DNA from: Hyaloscypha bicolor E
Taxonomy: Eukaryota; Ascomycota; Leotiomycetes; Helotiales; Hyaloscyphaceae
Length of the DNA stretch: 64,000 nt
Direction: 5' to 3'
Assembly: GCF_002865645.1 (NCBI RefSeq)
Contig: NW_020194551.1
Location: 406,877 to 470,876, forward strand
The position numbers and the translations under genes are program-made. A model generated the notes under the pieces. It did no database searches and was not told the origin of the DNA. It was given only the letters and a program-made list of their open reading frames with translations. Of the stretch, positions 10,535-22,398 are shown piece by piece. Every line of letters starts with the position of its first letter. Position 1 is the first letter of the stretch.

Positions 10535-10977
10535 ATGGGACCAAATTTTTTGGCCTCGAAGTCTTCGATTTCTGACTCTGGTGAGATTGACTACCCTCCA
10601 ATTTCTGGCCTCGAATTGCCCTCTCAGCCAATGGTCGATTGGTCCTCCAAGACCATACAAGAGAAAATTGCCCGTCTCATCGAACTTCAAACTTTCCAAG
10701 GTACGTGGTCTGGCTCTGAATCTGAAATCTTCAAATTCGTGGTTAGGATGGGGAGAAGGAAGGTGTCGAGAGACAATATGACTTTGATAAGGGAATCTGT
10801 GCTACGCCGCTTGTGGTTAAGTGGCTTGAGATTTGCGCGGGTGAGGAAGAGGGTGTTTGTAGCATGGCTGTCGAGAAGGCGAGAGGTTGGCTCGAGGGAA
10901 GTGGGGAGATGGGATTGAAGGGTTTGGAGGGGGATGCGGAGAGTGTGGTTAGGGCTTTGTTGGGGAGTAAGGTGTGA
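10535..10977 (+). pseudogene. C-terminal fragment resembling VIT/vWA proteins
   Basis: Reading starts at 10535 with an ATG. The frame ...KIARLIELQTFQGTWS (about 10,650-10,710) resembles the C-terminal block of fungal VIT/von Willebrand A-domain proteins. The continuation DFDKGICATPLVVKWLE, then AVEKARGWLEG and ...VRALLGSKV with a stop at 10975-10977, lies in another frame, so a frameshift or unrecognised small intron falls at about 10,740-10,770. No VIT or vWA domain is present upstream. It is therefore either the tail left by a deletion or a very small gene. Family assignment rests on the C-terminal motif alone. Confidence 0.4.
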
Positions 10978-12583
10978 TCAGATGAGCGAGGCTGGCGGAA
11001 GAATAGAGATGAGATTGACGTTGGTTTGACTCCTTTGTGTGGGTTTGAAAAGTGACTGGTGATGGGTTTGAGTTTATTCGGAATGGGGTGAGAGGATCAA
11101 GACGGCACTCAGATGGATTCGGTAATCGGCGAAGACAATGGGAATATGATAGGAATGCATGATTTTTCCTTCACCTGTATTCTCAAAAGTCAAAGCTCAG
11201 CGTGATTCTGATACATCCTTTCTCCCCTGGTATCTATCTGGCCCTTACCCGACCCAGGCCATTCAGAGTGCTCATGAACAGTACCCTTTCAAACAACACA
11301 TGCTCAGCAGACTTAGTATGACCAGCCCCGGTAAAGTTCCTATGATAATGCCGACGAATGCTCCTTTCGACGAATCTCGAGCTTCTAGGGTCGGGATCCT
11401 GGTGCTATCTCCTGTTGTGGATAGAGACAAACCCTGTATCGGATATGTGAAATATATACAAAGGAAGACGATAGAGAGAATGATGGTTGTTTGAGGGGAT
11501 GTGAGAGAATGAGATTTTAGGTTTTTGTAGAGATGTTTTGAGAATGATAATTCTAAGGGAAATTGAAATGTCGTTATTGGCTTTCTAGTAGTATAGAATA
11601 ATTGACGGACCGGGGTAGTGTGATTAAGGGTTATAGGTTTAGAACCATCACCTAAATAAAAACATGTCCTTGAAGTTGTAAGGGCTGCTCAAACGCCTGC
11701 TCTTTAATATGACTTTAAACCTGTCCCTCAGCTTCTTTCGCCATCAAACTTCTAACTACTCGACGCCACTGCTTGGAGAAATCCCCTTTCAAGGAAGGAC
11801 TTCAATCCCGAGACCGTGAACAGCCTTTCCATCAGCTCCAAATAAGGAGTCTGGAGATTGGTAGGGAGAATCCACTAGTCCGTTGTGTCTTTGAGAAATG
11901 ACTTTGCAAAGATACCCTAGAGTGTTCTGCTATTAGACTCTAGATTCGATATTCTAGGTTAGTGAATAATTCCTCTTCACAGGGGTCTGGAAAACAGCAT
12001 GCATCATGTAGTAGAAAGGTGGGCTACTGATCAAGTGAGTTTCGCCTCGAGTTGATGCTGAAATTGATTACACATCTTATCTCAAAACAAGTCTATCGAC
12101 AACTTAAGTGAAGGTCCCCTTGATAAATTTTGTTGCACATCTGATCCAATGTCCGAGGTCAGCCCGGTACATTGAGTTTAATAGTCCTTCCCCTTCCTAG
12201 CCAAATGCACAGAAATTTCGCTCGGACTTTTGCACCTGTTTTGACCATTTCACATGATTCGAATCGACCAATTACTATTAAATACTCGACCTTTAGTGTA
12301 TTTTTCGAACTTCAGGGACATTCAAGTTCTCCGCATGGTGAAATATGGGAGGCTGATTCGTCCAGGTCCAAAACTGTCAGCCTTGCATTAGTGTTGTGAC
12401 AGCCTTGCCGAGAAACGTCATTTGCCACCTTTCTCTCTCAGGCATCACTCCACAATAACTTGTAAGTCAACCCCATATTTTGCACGAAACCTTCTTTCCT
12501 TCACCACCTTACGCATCAATCACATTGAATAAATCTCATCCAAGAACGAACCCCCAATTAAGGAAACTCAAGTCACCACGCAC
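10978..12583. other. Long intergenic stretch, no supported gene
   Basis: Frames such as 11159-11494 (111 aa) and 12172-12399 have no recognisable domain and no intron support. Composition is ordinary, not AT-rich. Confidence 0.45.
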
Positions 12584-13758
12584 ATGTCCGTCTGGAACCT
12601 TTTTACAACACTCTCCACTGCACTGTTAGGAACCATGGCCGGGACATCAAATCAATACATACCGTCCCCTGAGGATGTTCTTGTTGTCAAGCAGATCCTG
12701 ATAAAGAAGGGTAAGCTACCATTAGAATTGGTTGATGCCATTATCGACTCCGCGGATTACTGGGTCAAGACTACGACTTGCAGAACCAACGGGGAGGTCA
12801 GCATCCTTTCAGGCCGAGAACGCGAGAACAAGCTCTTGGTGAGTTGGCAACCTCCTGGTGCTCCTTAATATGGTTCTCACATGCTAATAAATTATAGTTG
12901 AGATCATATCCCCTTGGCTACTTCCCTACAAAAGAGAATCCCACTGCGTTACCAATGACAATCGTCGACGAATACCCCTCAATACCCTCAGAACCATGGG
13001 CCGAGTCTGGTGATTTTCCAATCAATGCCACGGAGGAAGTGATCGATTACTGGTCTCGAGACGCAGTGCCTCGAGGAGAGTTTCCCTGCCGAAAGATAGT
13101 CTTCACAATCAAGAGCCACGACCAAGGATGGGGAGGACCCCCTGGTTGCAGAGGCACATATAGGGGCTCTTCGACTTGGTTTGATGTTGGTCTAGAGACC
13201 TTGTCCGCTATACGCGACCGTCAGTTACCTCCATTTCATTTAACAGAATCTCTTGCATGGCAGCACTTTCATTCTCGTTCCGATGTTGAGGAGATTATAG
13301 GAGAGTTTCATGCAGCCAATAGAGAGAAGCTGCTTCCCTATTTTTACCTTCCAGATCCGCAATCAGCAAACCCGGACGCAGAACCGATCATCTGTACTAC
13401 ACGCACCATATCTCCACGAACAGAAACGCGAACAACCGCCACAGAGCCCCCAGAAACGAAGGTCGAATTCCGTCACGGACCTGACCCGGGCTTGGATTGC
13501 TTGCAGAGAAATCGAACAGGAACAAGAGACACGAAGGAACACGTTATCACTTGGTCCTGTACCGATAATGTTATGGACCCTGACTCGATTGATGGAAAGA
13601 AACTTGATGGGGAAGGTCGGGGCAGAGCAACTGGCAATGGAGAATATGTGCGGAATCTGAAAGTCGGAGATGTGGTGACGGTGTGGGGAAAGGCGAGATA
13701 TGGTGGTTGGGTCAATTATGTTGAAGAGGTGAAGATTGATGTTTATTGGGCTGTTTAG
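12584..13758 (+). CDS. Conserved-looking fungal protein of unknown function
   Basis: CDS join(12584..12838, 12898..13758), 371 aa. The 59-nt intron has a GTGAGT donor, a GCTAAT branch-like site and a TATAG acceptor, and splices LL|LRSYPLGYF in frame. The N-terminal KKGKLPLELVDAIIDSADYW looks like a short conserved helix motif. The C-terminus (LKVGDVVTVWGKARYGGWVNYVEEVKIDVYWAV) is compact and Trp/Tyr/Val-rich. The middle (about residues 220-270) is polar and low-complexity. I recognise the general look of an ascomycete family but no named domain. The alternative ATG at 12635 (ACCATGG) has the better initiation context and would shorten the protein by 17 residues. Confidence 0.7.
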
Positions 13759-14120
13759 GGGAGTGTTTCGCGGACTCGGAGTTATGGCTAGAGCTTGCAC
13801 TGGGAGTGGGTCGGTGGCAGAGAGCCCCACCTTTCAAGGCCACATTTGCGCTTCTGCGAAAGATATACCCTCGTTAATGACATACTCAAGACATTCGAGT
13901 TTGTTCCCGATTCACGCCTCATTTTCAGATATTTCCAGTAAGTGCTGGGTGTGCCAGTCGTCGTCCCCTTCTCATTTTTGCTTTCTTAGTTTGACTGCTC
14001 TTCAAATCCTATATTAGATGTCTGCAATCGACATGTCCGCCTGCCAATGCAGATTTGGCACCGGCGAGGAAAGGGATGCATCCTCAAAGTACTTTTGTAA
14101 ACTTGATTTGCCTTTTTGTC

Positions 14121-15054
14121 TCAAGCATGAACTTCATGGTACACTACATTCCCCGAATATGGCGTCTGATGATTTCCCGAACCTAGCTCGGCTCTCTCAT
14201 AAACCCTAGTGTCCAACTCTGCCTTTGGCGAGACAATTGGACCAACATATCCTTGGGTATTTCCACTTTGGACCGACCCGTATTGCTCTTTTTCTCGTCT
14301 GCTTTTCCTTAACAAGAGGTAAGCAGCAATGGCAGTAACAAGTATGCATGCAGCTCCAACTCCGAGGCCAACCCCCAGCTTAACCCTCTCCCCGTTATTG
14401 CTTGACGATACCGGTGGTATTGCGCTTGAAGATGTTGAAGTGCCGGTGCTCGTTATTGTCGGGTTGCTAGTGTTGCTCGTAGATATCGTAGCGCTCGTGC
14501 TTGTGCTTGTGCTCGTGCTCGTGCTCGTGCTCGATACTCCCACCGTCGCCGCTATCGCAACCCGAACGACATTCGACGCGCAACAGGCAGTTGAATTCAA
14601 GTCTCCTCCGCAGCACCACGTCCCGTCTGCAACACAAAGGGATACGGCAGCAGTACCATTAGACGAACCGCCACTCTGCTTTGAATCCTCAGCACTTTGT
14701 TCGATTTCACTTCAGGTTCAGGACGCTTACAGCCTTATTCGTGCAAACGTTCTTCAAACAATAGGGGCTGCTCCAAGTCGGGTCCGTACACGACTCACGC
14801 CAGTATTGGCCACCTGTCGAGTCACCGCAGAAGCCCGAAGTTGCACACGGATTGTGACATAATCCATTGGGGAGACATTGATCTGGGAGTTGGGCGCGGT
14901 TCGTTGCGCAGCACATGGAGAATGTTCCTACCGTCGCGACACAAGGTTGGTACTCATTGCTTGTCTCGATCGTGCCATCGGGATAGTAACATGTCGCTGA
15001 GGCGAGAGGGGCGAGATACAATATCAACGATTGAAGGAGGAGGAATGAGGTCAT
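14121..15054 (-). CDS. Secreted-domain, single-pass membrane protein, Cys-rich
   Basis: CDS complement(join(14121..14675, 14731..15054)), 292 aa. A clear signal peptide (FLLLQSLILYLAPLASA) is followed by a Cys-rich ectodomain starting CYYPDGT, with pairs such as MCCA, WCCGG and ACC. Next come a Ser/Thr repeat stem (STSTSTSTSTSATIS), one transmembrane helix (LGVGLGVGAACILVTAIAAYLLL), a basic stop-transfer RKSRREK and a short cytosolic tail. The 55-nt intron (donor GTAAGC, acceptor GCAG) keeps the frame; an acceptor 12 nt earlier would add four residues (DSKQ). This architecture is common in ascomycete cell-surface proteins, with sensor or wall-anchor roles proposed. No enzyme domain is visible. 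Confidence 0.78.
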
Positions 15055-15144
15055 CTTGGATGGAAAGTGTGTCAGGCGTAGCGAGGGCCAAGAGACGACG
15101 TGCTAAGAATCGAGAGGGAGTATTTAAAGCATCATGGTACTCTT

Positions 15145-15220
15145 AAATAAAACGTAGCTCGGCCAGGGTATAATCTACACCAAAATGGCCGTGCCAACCT
15201 TGCCACGCTACGTTTTATTT
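15145..15220. repeat. Short perfect inverted repeat (14-bp arms)
   Basis: AAATAAAACGTAGC at 15145-15158 is exactly inverted at 15207-15220 with 48 nt between. Inside, CGGCCA and TGGCCG also pair. It may be the ends of a tiny MITE-like element or a hairpin. It lies in the promoter of the Cys-rich gene. Confidence 0.6.
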
Positions 15221-15719
15221 AGGGGGGGGCGTAGTAAAGTAGAAGGATCGAAATTGGGCGCAGCAGGGGCTTGGGCGTCCGGGTCAAATCTTCTCGGCAA
15301 GCTGCCAATGCATACAACGGCCGATTGTCGAGAAGAAAGGGGCCGGGGGGCAATCACGTGATGTAAAATTAGGTTTACTGCTAGTGCTGGGTCCGTAATG
15401 ATCACTAAGTACAATCATCGATCCACCACCATCTTACATTTGATTTCTATTTCTAGTGTTTCATCAAGAGGAAATTCGGCTCTGCCAATGGCGCTGGCTA
15501 GATCTGCAGGTACGCTTCCAGCGCTCGTCAGCCCACCTTCCTGTTTCAGATAGCGGGGTTGCGGAGCTACTCAGCTAGATGCCTAATCTCTCGGAGTTCC
15601 AACCCCAACCTCCAAAGACCGCAACGCCATATTTTTCTCTGTCTGATTACCACTCTTCCAGCATATAGGAACAGTTCTTCAAGCATCCGTCAACAATTTG
15701 ATCAATTCTATCTTCCGCG

Positions 15720-17404
15720 ATGAAGTGTCTTTTGTGGCTCCAAGCAGTTGCCCAGTTGGCAACTGCCGGAACATCCACCACTCAGATCCCCTTGAGAGAA
15801 GATGAATCCGTCTCTGAATTTGCGATCTTTCAAAGTGATGTATCTCCCGATCACTCAATTCGCGTCAAGCGTCAAAATTCCTCACTCTGCGATACGCCTG
15901 TCGATCAGTATACCGGCTGGCTTGACGTCGGTCATAAGCATCTCTTCTTCTGGTACTTCAAGAGCGAGGCTGCTACCAAGAGCAGTGGATCAGAGCCGCT
16001 TGCTCTCTGGCTTACCGGAGGCCCTGGTGGCTCAAGCATGCTTGGAATGCTCCAGGAATTGGGTCCATGTCTGATCAATGAGCACGGAAATGGCACCGTT
16101 TATAACCCGTACGGGTGGAACAAGGAGACGGCATTGGTATTTGTGGATCAACCTGCTGGCGTTGGTTTCTCATATCTCGATGAGGGAGAGCCAATACCAG
16201 GTGATTCTTTCACTAGTGCGGCTGATATGCATCTGTTTTTGCAATTGTTCGTCAGCCAGGTTTTCCCGGAACACTCCGAGGGACCACTGGTCATTACGGG
16301 GGAAAGCTATGCTGTATGTTCAAGTTCGTTTGCGTTAAACTTCATTGACCTGATATTATAGGGACATTATCTCCCCGCACTTGGTGCTCAGATTGTCAGC
16401 CAGAACAATATCTACCCAAAACGGCCTCAGGTACCGTTAAAGTCAGTGGCCATAGGCAATGGCTATGTATCACCATTGGATACAGCGTTTGGGTACTGGG
16501 AAACTCTTTGTACGACCAATCCTGGTGTCAAGGAACCAGTCTTCAACAAAACTCGCTGCGAAATCATGGCCACGAACCTTCCTCGATGCCTCGAGGTAGC
16601 GAAAGTATGTTACGACCACCCTGATCCTGCCATCTGTGCAGCTGCGTCTACAGTCTGCATGACTGGCGTGATCAACTTCTATGATGGAGAATCCTACGCC
16701 GGGGGTCGCAATCGATTTGACAGTAATACCTCCCTACTTCCTCCACAAAACACCATCTCACAACCCTCTCTTTTCTCATCATGAACAACAGCTCATCACC
16801 ACATAGTCACCGCTCCTTGCGATATTGACAATTTCTGCTACGCGAATACTCAACTCCTTCAAGACTATCTCAATCTAGAGTCCTCTTTCTCCGCTCTCAG
16901 CATCCCTAAAGAGATCAAGAACTTCACCGCTGGTTCCGATACCGTCTCACAAGCATTCGAGCTCACCAACGATCTCGCAATTAGCATGATACCTCAAGTA
17001 CAATATCTCCTAGCCAGCCAAATCGACGTTCTGATCTACCAAGGGAATCTTGATCTCGCGTGCAATACAGCGGGAGCGAAGCGCTGGACGGCAAATATGC
17101 CTTGGAAGGGCCAAGCTGCTTTCACGTCGTTGACTTTGAAGCCGTGGAAGAGTGAGAAGGATGGGAAGGAGGTGGTGGCGGGCATGTTCAAGGAGGTTAA
17201 TGTTAAGATGGTAGATGGGGATGAGAAGACGACAAGGTTTGCGCTTGTGACGATTGATGGATCGGGACATATGGTATGTTGACCAGATTGGAGGTGAGAA
17301 AGTGAAATAGTTGCTAACTGGCTGCGCGATAGGTCCCTCAAGATCAGCCTGAGGTAGCATTGGATATGCTCAATAGGTGGTTGAAAGGCAAGTCGTTTGA
17401 TTAG
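15720..17404 (+). CDS. Serine carboxypeptidase, S10 family
   Basis: CDS join(15720..16313, 16362..16722, 16807..17273, 17333..17404), 497 aa. A signal peptide ([17 protein letters not shown]) precedes a short pro-region ending at a dibasic, kexin-like site (RVKRQNSS). The substrate-binding motif [13 protein letters not shown] is present. The catalytic triad is visible: Ser196 in GESYAGHYLPA, formed across the first splice; Asp401 in [10 protein letters not shown]; and His473 in GSGHMVPQDQP, across the last splice. Introns are 48, 84 and 59 nt with GTATGT or GTAATA donors; the last has a GCTAAC branch site. S10 enzymes remove C-terminal residues at acidic pH in the vacuole or after secretion. 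Several N-x-S/T sites fit passage through the ER. Confidence 0.9.
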
Positions 17405-17918
17405 AAGGCCTATTGATCTCCACCATTCCAGGCATCCTTCTTAATTGGGGATACTGGCGTCAGATTCCATGGATTAGGTCCTTGAAACGTGGTCAGAGGA
17501 TGAATGGGACGTTGGAGGTGATTTGAATCAGGAGTTTAAAACGAGACGTTTCGTTGACAATAATCCAAAGGGGCTCATTTGCAATATATACGCATAATTT
17601 TAATAGAAGAAAGTTCGGACGGCCGAAAAGTAATTTAATATTGAATATTACGTTGATACACCCCAAGAGGCCCTCAAGACATGACGCGCTTTTTTAGACC
17701 AAGCCCGACCTCATCTCCAAAGATTACTGATCCTCGTTCATAGAACTCTCACAGCAATCAACACTTTCTTCGCCGCTATGTCGAAATAATCTCCGTGTAG
17801 ATTAGGTTGTTGGTATGGAGACGGTCCCCGACAGTCATTCGGCCACTAGCGAAGACGCATATAATGATAATACAAATTCCAATGAACGCAAATAATCTGA
17901 AAGTAACGATGGAACATA
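17405..17918. other. Intergenic, no gene seen
   Basis: 3' flank of the carboxypeptidase gene; nothing supported. Confidence 0.4.
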
Positions 17919-18512
17919 TCAGTCTTGCTTAGGACTTTTCCACCGCGTCGGGAAAAAAAGCCAAAAACGTACAGCGCGCAGGGAATCAACTATTTGATAA
18001 GAGTGTGGAATAGGAAAAGTCTTCGAGCCGATGGTTGTGGTGGCAGGTACATTCGAGAAGCCGGATGGAGGATAGGCCACCGCGGTGGATGGTCCCAGGG
18101 GGATTGTGGGGCCGTAATGCTCTTCGAGAGCGATCTCAAACTCTTCATCTTCTAGGAAGCTTTCTCTCGCTCCAAAGATTTCGTTTTCTGTTTGTGTTGG
18201 GGAGGCTGGCTTGTATTTTCTGCGGCGGGTTAGGAAGGGCATTTTGAGAGACAGGTCGGGTTTGTGAGGGACTAGCAGAGTCTCCTCGTAATTGAACTTC
18301 AGATAGCTATAGAGACGGAACATGAATACACTCGCTATTATTGGTGGATGGAATAGCAGGTTTCGGGCAGGTTGGAGCAACAAAGACGCGGCGAATCTTC
18401 GAAGACAAAAATATATCTTGAGAACTTGAACATTGGGAAAGCCATCACCGCAGCCATTTTGACAAAGAAAGAACCCTAAATGTGGATTATTCAATGCCGA
18501 CTTCGGCGCCAA
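17919..18512 (-). CDS. Hypothetical ORF, unrecognised
   Basis: Open frame of up to 197 aa. The likelier start is the internal ATG at about 18,243 (MPFLTRRRKYKPASPTQTEN) in good context. The acidic stretch ARESFLEDEEFEIALEEHYG and the Pro/Ser/Thr-rich part look protein-like but match no family I know. Downstream, a GTACGT...TTTCAG stretch (about 17,904-17,983) could be an intron giving a different C-terminus. Weakly supported. Confidence 0.28.
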   Translation of the reverse strand: MAPKSALNNPHLGFFLCQNGCGDGFPNVQVLKIYFCLRRFAASLLLQPARNLLFHPPIIASVFMFRLYSYLKFNYEETLLVPHKPDLSLKMPFLTRRRKYKPASPTQTENEIFGARESFLEDEEFEIALEEHYGPTIPLGPSTAVAYPPSGFSNVPATTTIGSKTFPIPHSYQIVDSLRAVRFWLFFPTRWKSPKQD

Positions 18513-19030
18513 ATTTTTGAGCAGAGGCAGGAGCTGCGCTTATGAACTCTGAGAATGGTGTTGTATTCGTTTTGGCACGAAATTGACGGATAGCCTCGCC
18601 GAAACAGCACAGCTATTTTATTTGAAAATGTACCAAAGCTGTCTCGGACAATCAACATTTTAACTCAGTAACTTTGATTGATAGTTGATGCAAAAGATAT
18701 ACGTGAAGCTCATGATTGGAATGCCGGAAAGAGAGCATTGGGAGACATGGCGATGTACTGTTTGGTAAGCAACTCGCAGGGCAAGTCTTGGCACAGATTC
18801 CATGAGAGCAACCACAATTTTGATCAAGAAAGTCTCCAACTTACCTAAAAGAAAAAATTCCTTCCATGCTAGTTGAGAAGAATCTGAACCAAATCTCCCC
18901 CAAACTGCCCAATTGAGCCAACATGACGCGCCATCCACCCGCAAGCCCGCGGAATCCCATGAAAACCCCTACAAAAAATCCTACCTTGACCCCACAGATG
19001 CCGCAATCGACGCCCAAGCTTAAAACCTCT
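18513..19030. other. Flank of the oxalate decarboxylase remnant
   Basis: Probably the old promoter and 5' end of the cupin pseudogene. Frame remnants just before 19,037 are interrupted by stops and not assignable. Confidence 0.35.
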
Positions 19031-19036
19031 GCCCTC

Positions 19037-19996
19037 TCCTAATTCCATTGGCAAAGGCTCATCCGTCCTAGGTCCCCGCAATCTCTCACCAGAGCAGCAG
19101 GATCCAGATATGCTCCAACCACCGTCAACTGATAGTGGGGTAATGAAGAACACGAAGTGGGGTTTTGTGGACTCGCATATGCGGATCGAGGAAGTTGGGT
19201 GGGCGCGGGAGACGACGATTAGGGAGTTGCCTACCAGGGCTGAGTTTGGCGGGTGTGAATATGAGGTTGTGAATTCCTCTTAATCTTCGACGATGGCAAC
19301 TTCAGCGAAGATTCTACCTTCATGCTCTCTGATTTTCTGGCACACGCGCCGACTTCGGTATTGAGCAAGAATTTCCGCCTCGAACCCGAAATCTTCTCAC
19401 ACATTCCTGCATCGGGGAAGTATATCTTCCAGGGCTCAATCCCTATTCCTGCAGACGATGAGATGCCTGATAGACCACATATCAAGGAATCGAAGTGGCG
19501 GTTTACGCATAAAATGCTTGATCAGGATCCACTGAAGCTCTCGGAAGAAGTCAGAATCACGGATACGAATACCTTTCCGCTCTCCAAGACTGCTTCAGCT
19601 GCTCATGTGATCATCAAGCAGCGAGGGATCAGGGATATGCACTGGCATCCTTTTGCAGACGAATGGTCTTTCTTCATCCGCGGTAGCGCGGGAATCATGT
19701 TCTTTGTTTCGAGTAGGACCGCCAGGACGTTCAATTATACGTCGGGTGATGAGGGTATTGTACCAAAGAACATGTGACATTACGTTGAGAATACTGGTGA
19801 GATGGAAGAAGTGGAGTTCTTGGAGATCTTCAGGGCGCCAAATTTTGCGGACTTTAATTTGGAGTAGTGGTTGGTGAATGTGCTGGGGCGAGTGGTGGTC
19901 GAACACTTGTTTAAGGACCACCCGAGTACGGGGAGGAAGTTTATGGAGGGGCTGAGGGCTGCGAAGGAGCCGACGAAGGAGAATCCGAAGTTTTGA
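19037..19996 (+). pseudogene. Oxalate decarboxylase (bicupin) pseudogene
   Basis: The conceptual frame begins with the family N-terminal block: GKGSSVLGPRN, PPSTDSGVMKNTKWGF, then HMRIEEVGWARE. It continues through AGVNMRL in a shifted frame and jumps to LIFDDGNFSEDSTFMLSDF. Most of the first cupin barrel, including its metal ligands, is missing. The second cupin is largely intact with the ligand motif RDMHWHPFADEW and PKNM followed by HYVENTGEMEEVEF. It is broken by TGA at 19775-19777, where a Gly codon is expected, and TAG at 19865-19867, where Gln is usual. It ends in ENPKF at 19996. The family converts oxalate to formate and CO2 using Mn-bound cupins; this copy cannot be functional. Confidence 0.82.
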
Positions 19997-20176
19997 AAAG
20001 ATGTCAATGAGGTGCTATCAACATCAATAAAACTTGCCGATAAGGTGAGGTGTGCCGAAGGATCACTGTATATTCGAGATTAAGACATCGAACGCCGGAG
20101 AGAAAAAGAGAGAGATAGAGAGGAGGAAGCTTGCGCTTCCGATTTTCAGATGTAAATTCTTAGCTCACCTAGATTT

Positions 20177-21830
20177 CTAGTCCCTCTTCGTTAATACCCT
20201 CTCTCCCACCAATCCCGATTTTTCTGGCCGTATGTTGCTTGATCTAATAGTTCCAATGATACTAATGCCCATTCGATCACGTTCAAGTGGAGTGTGACCA
20301 CTAACATTGACACCGCTGAATTCGACATTTCCAGGGTCGCCATTAGAACCCCAAGTGCCATTGACCCTCCTTCTGCCGTCTGAGAGAGTCATTTAATGCA
20401 GGTCTCCTTCTGAGCCCAACCGAATCACGTTCTTCCCCCACTCTCTTTCTCTCCAGCGATAACACATGGTGGGATTTTCGGCAGATGGAATATCTTTAGG
20501 AACGAGGAACTCTTCGATATCGTCCTTGCACGGATTTACCATACGGTCCTCCGGTTTGTTTGAAAATGGAAGATACCTTTATATGCCCCTCGCCCGAAAT
20601 CGAAACCGCCATATATCTGCTCCAACTCGGTATTGACTGGAGAATATCTCAGGTGTGTAAAGGTGCATACTGGCCAGAACATCTTGCCATGCGAGGACAC
20701 TTGATCTCTTAGTGCTGGTTGTGTGCCATTTCTGTTCTTGTCCCTCCTCTGGTTCTCAGTTCGGCTCGTTATCTCCATCATCACTTTCATTCTCATCTTC
20801 AACTTCGCTTGCCTCTTCGCTTGCATCTTCACCTCATCCTCTCCCTCTTCGTGTTCATTGTCGATATCGGGGACATATAGCACCAGAGGCCACCCAGCTG
20901 CCAAATCCAACTCCTTCAGCCTCTGCTGTCCCTGAATATTCCTCGCGGACCAATAGCCATGACACTTGTTACCGCCGTCTCATAAAATAGCCCCAACCCA
21001 TCACAAGCTTGATGCAAATGTGCTCTATCGGCTGAACACTGATTCTTCAGCTCAATAGGCGGATATCCCACATCCTTTCCATCTTCGTCCAAGAAAGCAT
21101 CCCAGAGAGATTGTTCCCAATGTTCTCGGCCACTCGTCTGGTTTGATGATGTGCTCCTTTCTCGAGGGGCTTCGAAGTCGATGGCCATCTGCTTCGGCCT
21201 ATTCGCTGGTGCTGATCTTGAGCTCCCCTCGCCGCCATCTCCCTTGCCCACAGCCTCCTTATATCGGCCATATATAAACTCCTTCGCCCGTTTGGACATT
21301 TCAGATTGCGCCGTAAATCGATCGTAGATACGTTTCTTCGTGCTCTCGGCCTGCTCCTTTCTCTGCGCAAAGGACGCTTCGTATGCTCCCGACGGTCATC
21401 TGTCGAATCGCCGCCTGCCTTCCGCTTCCTCGTTCCACTCGCCGCCGCCCTCTGTGCAGCTATCAACTCCCTCTCCGCCTGCCTCACCTCGTCACCAGGA
21501 CTATCCATCCCGGCACCCCTCAGCCTCTCCTGTAGAGCCGCGACATCGCTCTCTCTTAGCGAGGACTCTCTAAACGCTAATTAAGCTTTCCAGAACTCAA
21601 TCGGTCTCTCTACGTTGAATTTCGGGTCTGCGTTCCATTTGTGCCCGAATGTAGTGAACCCCTCTGACGAGGGAAACGAGAAGAGGATATTGTTTCGCGT
21701 TGTCTGGAAGGTTTGGCCGACTATTGTTGGCTTGGTTCATTTCGTGCCGGTGCCCTCTGATTTTGGTTCTGGAGGGAGGAAAGAGGATGGAATAGTCGAA
21801 GTTGTCTTCGGGAGGGAAATTAATTAAAGG
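20177..21830 (-). pseudogene. Broken or multi-exon gene, family unrecognised
   Basis: Protein-like segments follow one another on the minus strand in changing frames. From the 5' side they are SEGFTTFGHKWNADPKF (about 21,650), LRESDVAALQERLRGAG, SPGDEVRQAERELIAAQRA, SFAQRKEQAESTKKRIYDRF, SKRAKEFIYGRYKEAVG, and a Trp/Phe-rich part with SSHGKMFWPVCTFTHL. One GTAACA...TTCAG interval (about 20,930-20,972) fits a 43-nt intron joining ...FYETA to GQQRLKELDLAAGW. Other frame changes have no splice signal, and a TAA interrupts ...PIEFWKA. I read it as a decaying gene with a helical, charged N-terminal half. No domain recognised. Confidence 0.4.
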
Positions 21831-22398
21831 TGGGACGCCTCGATGTTGTCAAGGCGATCACGCTCTCACGTGCACGCCCGAGCCCCCTTTTCACTTCGCC
21901 AAGTCAACAAAGGGGTTGAAGATATCGCAGTTCAGATGATTCACCCAGAATGGTATGGAAGATATAGTCTCGCAGCTTGCTAGGGGCGCTGGTGACGCAG
22001 TCATGCGTATATTGGGGCTTGCTCGACGTGGGTGATCCTCCACGTAAGTATTTCACTGATGCTTACTGAGGCGGCATTTTCAGCATTTTCGGGGATTTCA
22101 ACTTTCTATACCAATACCCGCCTACTTTCTTGGGAAAGGACCGTCGATGTGTTCCCACAATCATTTCATGAGTGTTGGCCAATGCGGATCCGTCGATTTG
22201 ACTCGATTTGACGCAGTGCAGTGAGAAGATCGCCATCTCTACCAAGGAAACTTCGTCATCCTCCTAACAGAGAGGTGTCGAGCAAGTCAATATAGCCCTC
22301 AGTTTCCCCACTTCCACTATGGCCTCCCAGAATCAAACCTTATCATATCTAAATATTCTTTGATCCTTCAAAATGCATACCCAGGCAGCAGCACCCCG
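21831..22398. other. Intergenic flank of the palindrome
   Basis: Ordinary GC content up to the abrupt boundary at about 22,399. No supported gene. Confidence 0.45.

Noticed and set aside
14329..14862. 177-aa plus-strand frame with a Leu/Val run
   Set aside because: Antisense of the Ser/Thr repeat and Cys-rich gene; the hydrophobic run is a codon artefact of the repeat.
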